DNA of 8,868 nucleotides from Pseudomonadota bacterium (GTDB lineage: Bacteria > Pseudomonadota > Alphaproteobacteria > Rhizobiales > Xanthobacteraceae). The stretch spans positions 1 through 8,868 of the forward strand of contig JAEWHY010000510.1 of assembly GCA_023387555.1 (NCBI GenBank), written 5' to 3'. The notes beneath the pieces are model-generated. The model was not told where the DNA came from. It ran no database searches and saw only the letters and a list, made by a program, of their open reading frames with translations. Positions within the stretch are counted from its first letter, which is position 1. Every line of letters begins with the position of its first letter. Of this stretch, positions 1 through 6,556 are shown one piece after another. The position numbers and the translations under genes were made by a program.

Positions 1-127
1 GATGAAACTGAGCCAGAACCGCAGCGAAGCTGATCGCGCCGCAGTCGCTGCGGCACTGTCGGAGTCGTCCGACCCGCAGGCGCGCGGTGTCGCCGCGCGC
101 ATGAAGGCAACCGGCACTCAGCCCTGA
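1..127 (+). CDS. FMN-binding negative transcriptional regulator, PaiB-like (C-terminal end only)
   Basis: The frame starting at base 2 runs to a TGA at 125-127 and gives 41 residues beginning MKLSQNRSEADR. The segment KLSQNRxEADRxxV, followed by a short helical tail, matches what I remember of the extreme C-terminus of PaiB-type FMN-binding split-barrel proteins (FMN_bind_2 family), where K-(L/V)-SQNR-x-EADR-xGV is a hallmark. The ATG at base 2 is probably an internal Met, because the full family protein is about 200 residues and the rest would lie left of the window. PaiB-like proteins are small cytoplasmic flavin-binding proteins named for repression of sporulation and protease genes in Bacillus; their role in alphaproteobacteria is poorly defined. 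Its last 10 bases overlap the 3' end of the convergent hydrolase gene. The identification rests on a short motif recognised by eye. Confidence 0.7.
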   Translation, partial: MKLSQNRSEADRAAVAAALSESSDPQARGVAARMKATGTQP

Positions 128-1176
128 GCATCGGGCACACCCGGCCCCTGCAAGCCAGGCACCCGCCGCAGAAACGCAGCGATGGCGGCAAAGGCGACTT
201 CCCCATCCGGCAACAGATGCGGAAAGAAATAATAACCGTGTGGCATCCGCGGGCGGATGAGATGTTCGACCATCACACCGGACTGACCGAGCTTCGCGGC
301 AAACGCCGTGTTGTCGTCGATCATCGGATCGGCATCCCCGGACACGATCAGGGTTGAGGGATAGCCATGCAGATCGCCGCGTGCCGGGCTGACATGCGGA
401 TGATCGCGATTACGCCTCGAGACAACATAGGCGCCGCGGACATAGCCGACGAAGGCGGTATCATAGATGATGCCGAGAGGGGCAAGCCGCTCGAACGAAT
501 CGAATTGCTCGCATTCGAAATCGGTGATCGGGCACAGCAGCACGGCCGCCTGGGGCATCGCATGGCCCTCGTCGCGCGCCTTGAGCGGCAGCGCGGCGGC
601 GAGATTGCCCCCGGCAGAATCGCCGGACACCACGATGCGGGCCGGATCGCCGCCGAGCGCGGCGCCATTGGCCTGCATCCACAGCAGCACCGCGAGACAA
701 TCCTCGAGGCCGGCGGGGAACGGCCATTCCGGCGCCAGCCTGTAATTCACGCTGACCACCACGAGGCCGTTCTCGGCCGCCATGCGGCTCGTGATATAGG
801 CGGTGTCATCGGCGCTTCCGACGGTGAAGCCGCCGCCGTGGATGTAAAGGCACATCGGCCGCGCGGTCCCCGCCCCCGGCGGCGTATAGACCAGACAACG
901 GACCGGGCCGGCCGCCGATGGCACCATCTGTTCGGTGACTTTCACCTGCGGATAGAGGCTCGCAGCACTCGGGGGCAGCGTCGCCGGATCGATCTTGTCG
1001 TCGCCGATATAGCCGGATCGCACCGGCTGGATCATCAACTGGCGCAGCGTCAACGGATGCCGCAGGCGATTGAGCAGTTCGTAGTAAGGCGCAGCGGGAT
1101 CGGCTGGATCGATATGCGAAACACCGGGGCCGTTCTGGAGTTGATCGACCGGCGTCCCCTTGGTGGTGACCTGCAT
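118..1176 (-). CDS. Alpha/beta hydrolase, HSL (hormone-sensitive lipase / acetyl esterase) family
   Basis: The predicted protein has 352 residues and is a cytoplasmic carboxylesterase-like enzyme, expected to hydrolyse short-chain esters. The oxyanion-hole motif HGGGF lies at residues 113-117, the family segment NYRLAPEWPFPA at about 144-155, and the nucleophile elbow GDSAGG at 185-190 with Ser187. The likely acid is Asp283 in DADPMIDD and the likely base His313 in RMPHGYY, so the triad is intact. The N-terminal cap of about 80 residues is usual, and at 352 residues it is somewhat longer than many family members (about 310-320). No signal peptide or membrane segment is visible. The start is ATG at 1174-1176, preceded by a strong AGGAGGG four bases upstream. 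The gene is divergent from the SDR gene and overlaps the PaiB-like gene tail to tail. The physiological ester cannot be told from sequence; proximity to an SDR and a cupin suggests small-molecule catabolism. Confidence 0.92.
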   Translation of the reverse strand: MQVTTKGTPVDQLQNGPGVSHIDPADPAAPYYELLNRLRHPLTLRQLMIQPVRSGYIGDDKIDPATLPPSAASLYPQVKVTEQMVPSAAGPVRCLVYTPPGAGTARPMCLYIHGGGFTVGSADDTAYITSRMAAENGLVVVSVNYRLAPEWPFPAGLEDCLAVLLWMQANGAALGGDPARIVVSGDSAGGNLAAALPLKARDEGHAMPQAAVLLCPITDFECEQFDSFERLAPLGIIYDTAFVGYVRGAYVVSRRNRDHPHVSPARGDLHGYPSTLIVSGDADPMIDDNTAFAAKLGQSGVMVEHLIRPRMPHGYYFFPHLLPDGEVAFAAIAAFLRRVPGLQGPGVPDAQG

Positions 1177-1217
1177 TAAGCCCTCCTGACTGCATGCGGC
1201 GTTGAGGGTGCCGCCAT
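1176..1217 (-). CDS. Possible 13-residue leader ORF coupled to the hydrolase
   Basis: On the minus strand an ATG at 1215-1217 opens a frame of 13 codons (MAAPSTPHAVRRA) ending in TAA at 1176-1178. That stop shares one base with the hydrolase ATG (TAATG). A GGAAGGAGG stretch lies upstream, with about 10 bases between GGAGG and the ATG, and the hydrolase Shine-Dalgarno sits inside the leader as two AGG codons. Two rare AGG codons directly before the stop would put a ribosome over the next start, so translational coupling or attenuation is conceivable. This could equally be chance: the frame is very short and there is no comparative evidence. Confidence 0.27.
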   Translation of the reverse strand: MAAPSTPHAVRRA

Positions 1218-1252
1218 AAATCGTGCGCCTCCTTCCGTCTCACGGGGCCGGT

Positions 1253-1281
1253 TTGTGTTTCGTGAATCTCTCGATTAATGA
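1253..1281 (+). promoter_or_regulatory. Candidate promoter for the SDR operon
   Basis: TTGTGT at 1253-1258 is followed after 17 bases by TAATGA at 1276-1281, a fair match to a housekeeping sigma-70 promoter. It would start transcription close to 1288, giving a very short leader before the SDR ATG at 1303. It lies in the 126-bp divergent gap with the hydrolase. Visual match only. Confidence 0.3.
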
Positions 1282-1302
1282 TGCCCGCTCGATGTTCCCA
1301 GG

Positions 1303-2058
1303 ATGGTGGAACCCAAATTGACGTCTCCCCTCGCCGACCGCCTCGCACTTGTCACCGGCGCCTCGCGCGGCATCGGCCGCGCCGTGGCGCTCGCCCTCGC
1401 CAAGCAGGGCGCCCATGTGATCGCGGTGGCACGCACCACCGGCGGCCTCGAGGAACTTGACGACGAGATCAGCGCGGCCGGCGGTTCAGCGACGCTGGTG
1501 CCGCTCGATCTGAAGGACTCGGAGGGCATCGCCCGGCTCGGCGGCGCGCTGTTCGACCGCTACAAGAAGCTCGACATCCTGGTCGGCAACGCCGGCATTC
1601 TCGGGCCGCTGTCGCCGCTGTCGCATGTCGAGCCCAAGGCGTGGGACGACGTGATGGCCGTCAATGTCACCGCCAACTGGCACCTGATCCGCTGCATGGA
1701 ACCGCTGCTCCGCGAGAGCGACGCCGGCCGCGCGGTGTTTCTGTCGTCCGGCGTATCGTGGCTGCCGCGCGCTTATTGGGGGCCGTATGCAGTATCCAAG
1801 GCCGCGCTCAACACGATGGTGCAGACCTGGGCGGCCGAAAACGTCAAGACCAGCCTGCGCGTCAATCTGTTCACCCCCGGCCCGATCCGCACCCGCATGC
1901 GGGCCCAGGCCATGCCGGGCGAAGACCCGCTGACGCTCGAGACACCGGAACAGGTCGCAGGCGCGATCGTGCAGCTGTGCACGCCGACATTCACCGAGAG
2001 CGGCAAGGTCTATGCGTATCCGATGAAACGGCTGCTCACATTCCGCACGCCGGACTGA
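1303..2058 (+). CDS. Short-chain dehydrogenase/reductase (SDR) family oxidoreductase
   Basis: The predicted protein has 251 residues, the normal length for a classical SDR, and is a cytoplasmic NAD(P)-dependent oxidoreductase with a Rossmann fold. The cofactor motif TGASRGIG lies at 18-25, with Arg22 in the position often linked to NADP preference. Asp69 follows beta-4, NAG is at 96-98, the structural Asn is at about 121, and the catalytic residues are Ser149, Tyr162 and Lys166 (YAVSK). A PG motif follows at 192-193. The end (KVYAYPMKRLLTFRTPD) is unlike the glycine-rich C-terminus of FabG-type SDRs, so this is probably a YciK/EmrKL-like short SDR and not a fatty-acid synthase enzyme. ATG 1303 is chosen because the ATGs at 1278, 1281 and 1292 are in other frames; its Shine-Dalgarno is weak. 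It heads an apparent three-gene unit with the SBP-like and cupin genes. Substrate unknown. Confidence 0.92.
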   Translation: MVEPKLTSPLADRLALVTGASRGIGRAVALALAKQGAHVIAVARTTGGLEELDDEISAAGGSATLVPLDLKDSEGIARLGGALFDRYKKLDILVGNAGILGPLSPLSHVEPKAWDDVMAVNVTANWHLIRCMEPLLRESDAGRAVFLSSGVSWLPRAYWGPYAVSKAALNTMVQTWAAENVKTSLRVNLFTPGPIRTRMRAQAMPGEDPLTLETPEQVAGAIVQLCTPTFTESGKVYAYPMKRLLTFRTPD

Positions 2059-2083
2059 CGGCGACCATGGACCGGTGTGCCGC

Positions 2084-2794
2084 ATGAGCCTCATGACTGC
2101 CACACCGGGTGTCCTTCGCGTCGGCTCGGCCCTGCCGGACCCGCCATTCGAATTCGTCGATCAGGGCAAGGATTGCGGCTTCGACATCGAACTGATGCAG
2201 GCCATCGCTGCCGAACTCGATCTCGAATGGCAGCTCGTGCCCTTTCAGGGCACCGACTTCAACGACATCTTCGACGGTCTGACCGACGGGCAAATGGATT
2301 GCATTGCCTCAGGCACGACCGTCACGCCTAGGCGCGCGCAGAAGGCGCTGTTCTGCGCGCCTTATCTGCATTCCGGGCAAAGCCTGGTCTGCAATATCGA
2401 GGCGACGCCGCAGCTGCGCTCGGTCGATGATCTGCGCGGACTTGTCCTGGCGGTTCAGGACGGCAACACGTCGCAGCCGGTTGCGCAGCGGCTGAAGGCC
2501 GCGGGCCGCGTCGGAGACGTCCGCGTCTATGCCTATCGCGACATTGAAAAAATGCTGGACGATCTCGATGCCGGCCGGATCGCAGCGGTGATGAAGCTGG
2601 CCCCGGTCATGCACTGGTTCATCCGCGGGCGTCCGCACCTGCGCATGGTGCAGCAAGGGATCACGCAGGAAAGCATCGCGGTCGCGACCGGCCTCGCGAA
2701 CGAAACGTTGCGTCGGGCGATCGATGCCGCTCAGGCGCGCCTGCAAGCCAATGGCAGGCTTCCCGCTCTCGTCACCAAATGGCTCGGCTCATGA
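2084..2794 (+). CDS. Family-3 extracellular solute-binding-like protein without signal peptide
   Basis: From ATG 2084 the protein has 236 residues and the two-lobe layout of SBP family 3 (amino-acid ABC transporter receptors and relatives). It shows PPFEF at 20-24, GFDIELMQAIA at 32-42, a TPRRAQ-to-APY segment at 81-94 that carries the conserved Arg84, a hinge-side VQDGNTS at 124-130, and a C-terminal GRLPALVTKWLG. Two things are odd. There is no signal peptide or lipobox from any start (GTG 2075, ATG 2084, ATG 2093), so it should be cytoplasmic. The Asp that holds the ligand ammonium group in LAO- and GlnH-type receptors, expected near residue 172 after GRIAAVM, is replaced by Leu. No ABC permease or ATPase gene is nearby. 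It may be an intracellular ligand sensor or a derived enzyme. The gene starts 25 bases after the SDR stop, lacks a clear Shine-Dalgarno, and overlaps the cupin start. The start codon is uncertain. Confidence 0.85.
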   Translation: MSLMTATPGVLRVGSALPDPPFEFVDQGKDCGFDIELMQAIAAELDLEWQLVPFQGTDFNDIFDGLTDGQMDCIASGTTVTPRRAQKALFCAPYLHSGQSLVCNIEATPQLRSVDDLRGLVLAVQDGNTSQPVAQRLKAAGRVGDVRVYAYRDIEKMLDDLDAGRIAAVMKLAPVMHWFIRGRPHLRMVQQGITQESIAVATGLANETLRRAIDAAQARLQANGRLPALVTKWLGS

Positions 2795-3117
2795 CCAACT
2801 GCATCCGCCTGTTCACCGGACCGGACGGCCGTTCGCATGTCGAGCCGATCGCGTTGCCGCTGCACGCGCCGCAAGCCGCCAAGGCCACGCATTTCGAGGA
2901 GACGCCCGCGCATTCCGCACTCGAATGGCACGTCGCACCCTGCCGGCAGTATGTGATCACCCTGTCCGGCACGCTGCAGTTCACGACGCGGGATGGCGAA
3001 ACCTTCATCCTCAAGCCCGGCGATGTCCTGCTCGCCGAGGACACTGTCGGCACCGGTCATCGCTGGCGTCTGATCGACGACCAGCCGTGGCGACGGATGT
3101 ACGTGGAACTCGCCTGA
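2791..3117 (+). CDS. Small cupin-domain protein
   Basis: The predicted protein has 108 residues from ATG 2791, whose first bases form an ATGA overlap with the stop of the SBP-like gene; an in-frame ATG at 2779 would add four residues. The ATGA arrangement and lack of a Shine-Dalgarno point to translational coupling, so I prefer 2791. The fold is a single cupin barrel: WHVAPCRQYVITLSG at about 45-59, then DGETFILKPGDVLLAED with the typical cupin GD turn, and a GHRW segment near residue 92. The first motif has one His rather than the full HxH of metal-rich cupins, so metal binding is uncertain. The pattern with conserved LxG, PGDVLLAED and GHRW recurs in short uncharacterised proteobacterial cupins. 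It is the third gene of the SDR unit and may bind or isomerise the same small molecule. Exact function unknown. Confidence 0.87.
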   Translation: MTNCIRLFTGPDGRSHVEPIALPLHAPQAAKATHFEETPAHSALEWHVAPCRQYVITLSGTLQFTTRDGETFILKPGDVLLAEDTVGTGHRWRLIDDQPWRRMYVELA

Positions 3118-3145
3118 CGCCGCGCGATCGCAGCTGTCGTCCAGG

Positions 3146-3580
3146 TCAAGCCCCGAGGCAACCCCGCTCCTCGACAGATGGAGCGGTGGAAGCTTGCCCC
3201 TGATCCACCGGCGTCAACGCGGCCCTGATCGCGGCCATCAGCGCGTGACGGCGGAATGGCTTGCGCAGGACAGCCACGCAGCCCAATTCCTCAGCCTGCT
3301 CGTCCACGGCCGGATCGACCGATCCGGTCATCAGGACGGCCGGCCGGTCGAATCCGACCTGGCGAAGCTGACGCACCAGGTCCATGCCGGTCATGGTGTA
3401 AAGATCGAAGTCGGTGACGATGCAGGCAGCTTTCGTTTCCATGACCGCCGCAGCGAGAAACTCCTCACCGCTGTCGTATTGCTCGACCGTCAGGCCGGCC
3501 ATTTCCAGCAGGCTGGCCAGCGCGTCGCGGAATAGCGCGTCGTCATCGACCAACGCGACACAAGTGCCATGTAACGACAT
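3146..3580 (-). CDS. Single-domain response regulator (receiver domain only)
   Basis: The predicted protein has 144 residues and consists of one CheY-like receiver domain of the FixJ/NarL-type sequence class. The acidic pocket is D12-D13-D14, the phospho-acceptor is Asp57 (IVTDFD, eight residues before Gly65), the switch Thr is Thr85 (LMTG) and the invariant Lys is Lys107 (KPF). After about residue 122 there is only a 20-residue polar tail and no DNA-binding or enzymatic output domain. Phosphorylation must therefore act through another protein, as in phosphorelays or CheY/DivK-like proteins. Start ATG 3578-3580 is the natural one; a GGA about nine bases upstream is the only Shine-Dalgarno-like element. 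No histidine kinase lies in the window. It is divergent from the AraC-family gene and convergent with the cupin, separated by 28 bp. Confidence 0.92.
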   Translation of the reverse strand: MSLHGTCVALVDDDALFRDALASLLEMAGLTVEQYDSGEEFLAAAVMETKAACIVTDFDLYTMTGMDLVRQLRQVGFDRPAVLMTGSVDPAVDEQAEELGCVAVLRKPFRRHALMAAIRAALTPVDQGQASTAPSVEERGCLGA

Positions 3581-3669
3581 CGTGTTTGTCCAAATCAGTT
3601 ACGGGAGAGCGCGGCGAAGCCGACAAACGGGAGATAGGAACGACATTCCGCCTCGGACTTGCTAATTTC

Positions 3670-3685
3670 GGCCAAAGAGTTGGCC
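3670..3685. promoter_or_regulatory. Inverted repeat in the response-regulator/AraC divergent gap
   Basis: GGCCAA at 3670-3675 and TTGGCC at 3680-3685 form a perfect 6-bp inverted repeat with a 4-base centre. It lies about 40 bp upstream of the AraC-family start and 90 bp upstream of the response-regulator start. Its position suits an operator serving one or both divergent genes. There is no evidence which protein would bind, and such a short palindrome can occur by chance in GC-rich DNA. Confidence 0.3.
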
Positions 3686-3723
3686 CTTCCTGCCACCGGG
3701 CAAACGGACCGTGAACTTTCGGG

Positions 3724-4767
3724 ATGTTCATGTCGGACGGTGATGCACAGCGGCCCGGCCGGCTGCCGACCTCGTCGGGGACGATGATCCGGCTTGTCTG
3801 CGAGCGGCTTCGTGACAACGGCATCGCCGTTGAGCCGCTGCTGCGGCAGGCCAATATCACGCCTCAACAGGTCGAGGACGCGAAGGCCCGCATCCGGGTG
3901 CGCGACCAGATCAGCTTTTTCAATCTCGCCGCCGCCGCACTCGATGACGAACACCTCGGATTTCGTCTGGCCATGGATGCCGATCTCCGGCGGATCGGCC
4001 TCTTATATTACGTGCTTGCCTCATCGGAAACGATGCTCGAGGCATTCCGGCGTGCCGCACGCTACACCGCGCTTGTGAATGACGGCATTACCCAGACCAA
4101 CATCGAGGGGCCTCATTTCGGAATGTCGCTGCACTATGTCGGCGTCAGCCGTCATCTCGATACGCACCAGGCCGAATTCTGGATGACGGTCCTGGTGCGG
4201 GTGGTTCGCCAGCTCAGCGGCCTGCGTCTGTTCCCGAACCGTATCCGCTTCGCGCATCGCCGGACATCGAAACTCGCGGAGATCGCCGAATTATTCGGCG
4301 ACTCGCTCGAGTTCGGCGCGCCGGTCGACGAGGCGGTGTTCGCAGGCAATGTCGCGCAATTGCCGGTCACCACCGCCGACCCCTATCTCAACTCCATCCT
4401 GCTCTCCAATTGCGAAGCGGCCCTCGCCTCGCGGCGCGGCTCCGGCAGCAGTTCATTCCGGTCCAGTGTGGAGAACGCGGTCGCCCCGCTGCTGCCGCAC
4501 GGCAAGGCCCGTGCCGACGAGGTCGCCCGCCGTCTCGGCACCAGCGGCCGCACCTTCGCGCGCCGGCTCTCGTCGGAAGGACTGACGTTCTCCCAATTGC
4601 TCGACAGCCTGCGTCACGATCTCGCCCGCCGCTATCTTGCGGAGGGCGAGTTGTCGGTGTCGCAGATCGCCTGGCTGCTCGGCTATCAGGAAGTCGGCGC
4701 GTTTTCACGCGCCTTCAAGCGCTGGTCCGGCGAAACGCCGCGCGAGATGCGCACGCGAAGCGGCTGA
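3724..4767 (+). CDS. AraC-family transcriptional regulator with arabinose-binding-like N-terminal domain
   Basis: The predicted protein has 347 residues, standard for the OruR/ArgR-like group of AraC regulators. Residues about 20-210 form the large alpha/beta sensor domain (PF12625-type), recognisable by LLRQANITPQQVEDAKARI at 39-57, the conserved LGFRLAM at about 78-84 and GLLYYVLASSETMLEAF at about 92-108. The C-terminal part carries two helix-turn-helix units: ADEVARRLGTSGRTFARRL at about 264-282, and VSQIAWLLGYQEVGAFSRAF at about 312-331 followed by KRWSGETPREMR, the family signature. It should bind DNA as an activator or repressor in response to a small hydrophobic or acidic ligand. Starts ATG 3724 and ATG 3730 are both possible; neither has a strong Shine-Dalgarno. 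Its target may be its neighbours (the amidohydrolase/Bug pair or the SDR unit), but this is inference. Confidence 0.93.
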   Translation: MFMSDGDAQRPGRLPTSSGTMIRLVCERLRDNGIAVEPLLRQANITPQQVEDAKARIRVRDQISFFNLAAAALDDEHLGFRLAMDADLRRIGLLYYVLASSETMLEAFRRAARYTALVNDGITQTNIEGPHFGMSLHYVGVSRHLDTHQAEFWMTVLVRVVRQLSGLRLFPNRIRFAHRRTSKLAEIAELFGDSLEFGAPVDEAVFAGNVAQLPVTTADPYLNSILLSNCEAALASRRGSGSSSFRSSVENAVAPLLPHGKARADEVARRLGTSGRTFARRLSSEGLTFSQLLDSLRHDLARRYLAEGELSVSQIAWLLGYQEVGAFSRAFKRWSGETPREMRTRSG

Positions 4768-4778
4768 GAGCCGCGATC

Positions 4779-4800
4779 GCGGTGGCTGTCAAGCCACCGC
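4779..4800. terminator. Bidirectional hairpin between convergent genes
   Basis: A perfect 9-bp stem (GCGGTGGCT at 4779-4787 and AGCCACCGC at 4792-4800) closes a GTCA loop at 4788-4791. The amidohydrolase TGA stop falls within this loop and first stem base region (4789-4791). It lies 11 bases after the AraC-family stop, so it could end transcripts from both sides. No T-run follows on either strand, so it is not a textbook intrinsic terminator. Confidence 0.5.
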
Positions 4801-6399
4801 CCCGGTCGCATCGCGGCGCAACACCTTGCCGGGCAGTGCACCGGTATGCTTGGCGTTCTCGATCACGACCTCGCCGTTGACCAGCACCGTGGTGCGCGTT
4901 CCGGTCGGGTAGCGATGCGGATCGGCATAGGTCGCCTGATCCTTGAAGTCGGCCGGATCGAACAGCACGATGTCGGCGCGATAGCCTTCCTTCAGGAGAC
5001 CGCGATCCTTCAGCCGCAGCGCCTTCGCGGTGAGGCCCGTCATCTTGTGGATCGCGCGCTCGATCGGAATGACGCCGAGTTCGTGCACATAATGCCCGAG
5101 AATGCGCGGGAACGTCCCGTAGAAGCGCGGATGCGGCATGCCCTGGCTGGTGATGCCGTAATCGGCGACGCAATTTCCGTCGGATCCCACCAGCACCTGC
5201 GGTGAGCGAACGAGATCGCGGATGTCGTCCTCCGAGATCGAGATCACCAGAACGCGCGTCGCGCCCTTGTCCTCGATCAGATAGTCGCAGACCACATCGA
5301 TCGGATCGTGGCCGCGCTCCTTGGCAAGATCGGCGATGGTGCGGCCGGCATATTGCGGCAGGTTCGGCGTGATCGAAATCTGCACGCAATCCCAGTTCGG
5401 GATGCGGCCCCAGTTGTTGAGGCCATCGCGTTCGATGTCAGCGCGGATGCGGTCGCGCGTTTCCTTGAGCTTGAGCCGCTCCAGCATCGCGCCAACGCCG
5501 CCGCCCTGCACCCATTGCGGCATCAGGTTCTTCAGCGGGTTCGATCCGGCCGTATAGGGATGCGAGTCGCAGTCGACATCGACGCCGCGCGCCTTGGCGT
5601 CCGCGATCATCTGCAGGCAGCGCGCCGCCTTGCCCCAATTGTCCATGCCGGAACATTTGAAATGCACGATCTCGACATGGATCTTGCAGGTCTCGGCGAC
5701 GTGGATCGCCTCTTCCACCGCTTCGATCACCTTGTTCGACTCGTCGCGGATATGGGTGAAGTAGCCGCCGTTGTAGCGCTTCACCACGTTGCAGAGCGCG
5801 ATCATCTCGTCCGGCGCTGCATAGGAGCCCGGCGAGGTGAACAATCCGGACGACAATCCGAGCGCACCGGCCTTCAGCCCTTCCTCGAGGAGCGCGATCA
5901 TCCGGTCGAGTTCGTCCTTGGTCGGCGCTCGCTGATCCATGCCCATCACCATGAGCCGCAGCGTGTTGTGCCCGACCAGCATGCCCGGATTGAGCGCGGT
6001 CGCGGGGAAGGTGTCGAGATAATCCGGGAAGGTCAGTTCGCGGAACGGCAGCCACGGCGCCGACGGGCTCAGATAATCGCGGAGCAGTTCGACCTTGCCG
6101 GGCAGCGCCGGCGCGACCGAAAACCCGCAATGCCCAATGATCTCGGTGGTCACCCCCTGCCGCAGTTTGCTCTCGGCCTTGGGATTGATCGGCAGGGTGA
6201 AATCGGAATGAGTCTTGATGTCGATAAAGCCCGGCGCGACGGCGAGGCCCGCGGCGTCGATGACCCGCGCGCCATCCGCAGCGATCGAGGGCGCGATCTG
6301 CGCGATGACGCCGTCACGCACCAGTACATCCGATGAGACGCCAGGGTTGCCGGCTCCGTCGAAAACCAGGCCACCGCGAATGAGGATGTCTGAAGTCAC
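4789..6399 (-). CDS. N-acyl-D-amino-acid deacylase / D-aminoacylase family amidohydrolase
   Basis: From GTG at 6397-6399 the protein has 536 residues. This start has GGAG ten bases upstream and begins directly at the family's TSDILIRGG strand; an upstream in-frame TTG (6421-6423) would add eight residues and looks less likely. The family cuts N-acyl-D-amino acids or related amides with a zinc-dependent TIM-barrel centre in the cytoplasm. Visible motifs are GFIDIKTHSDF (58-67), QGVTTEIIGHCGFS with the bridging Cys91, GLSSGLF (181-187), YFTHIRDES with His216, VEIVHFKCSG with His246, and VGSDG with Asp407, which correspond to Cys96, His220, His250 and Asp366 of the Alcaligenes enzyme. The EGYRADIVLFDP end (471-482) is the usual composite beta-domain return. 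Unusually, the first metal His of the HxH pair is Lys62. The true substrate may be an N-acyl-D-amino acid or another cyclic or acyl amide. It lies 157 bp downstream of the Bug gene on the same strand. Confidence 0.9.
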   Translation of the reverse strand: MTSDILIRGGLVFDGAGNPGVSSDVLVRDGVIAQIAPSIAADGARVIDAAGLAVAPGFIDIKTHSDFTLPINPKAESKLRQGVTTEIIGHCGFSVAPALPGKVELLRDYLSPSAPWLPFRELTFPDYLDTFPATALNPGMLVGHNTLRLMVMGMDQRAPTKDELDRMIALLEEGLKAGALGLSSGLFTSPGSYAAPDEMIALCNVVKRYNGGYFTHIRDESNKVIEAVEEAIHVAETCKIHVEIVHFKCSGMDNWGKAARCLQMIADAKARGVDVDCDSHPYTAGSNPLKNLMPQWVQGGGVGAMLERLKLKETRDRIRADIERDGLNNWGRIPNWDCVQISITPNLPQYAGRTIADLAKERGHDPIDVVCDYLIEDKGATRVLVISISEDDIRDLVRSPQVLVGSDGNCVADYGITSQGMPHPRFYGTFPRILGHYVHELGVIPIERAIHKMTGLTAKALRLKDRGLLKEGYRADIVLFDPADFKDQATYADPHRYPTGTRTTVLVNGEVVIENAKHTGALPGKVLRRDATGAVA

Positions 6400-6490
6400 G
6401 TCGTCATATCTCCACAGGAACAACGCCGCCTTCTATCAGCCGATAAGCGCCCGGCATCCGGAAAGCAGGGATAGAGTTTGCATGGACTGA

Positions 6491-6512
6491 ATCGCCCGCT
6501 TTCGCGGGCGAT
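6491..6512. repeat. REP-like palindrome in the Bug/amidohydrolase gap
   Basis: ATCGCCCGC at 6491-6499, TTTC loop, and GCGGGCGAT at 6504-6512 make a perfect 9-bp stem, flanked by TGA on the left and GACA on the right. I recognise this style of intergenic palindrome from Bradyrhizobium-group genomes, where near-identical copies are scattered between genes. It could act as a hairpin that lowers read-through from the Bug gene into the amidohydrolase or protects the upstream mRNA 3' end. There is only one copy here, so the repeat status is not shown by this window. Confidence 0.55.
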
Positions 6513-6556
6513 GACACAGTTATTGCGCGATGCGCTCTGGCCTGAAGAGTGCGCGA

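Noticed and set aside
367..1179. A 270-codon open frame on + opposite the hydrolase
   Set aside because: It is an antisense shadow; the hydrolase triad and a strong ribosome-binding site support the minus strand.
806..1348. A 180-codon minus-strand frame extending the hydrolase region upstream
   Set aside because: It is in a different frame from the hydrolase, crosses the divergent promoter region and the SDR start, and has no recognisable motifs.
5308..6336. A 342-codon open frame on + opposite the amidohydrolase
   Set aside because: It is an antisense shadow from GC-rich codon bias: its translation is rich in Arg/His/Asp with no recognisable domain, while the opposite strand has clear enzyme motifs.
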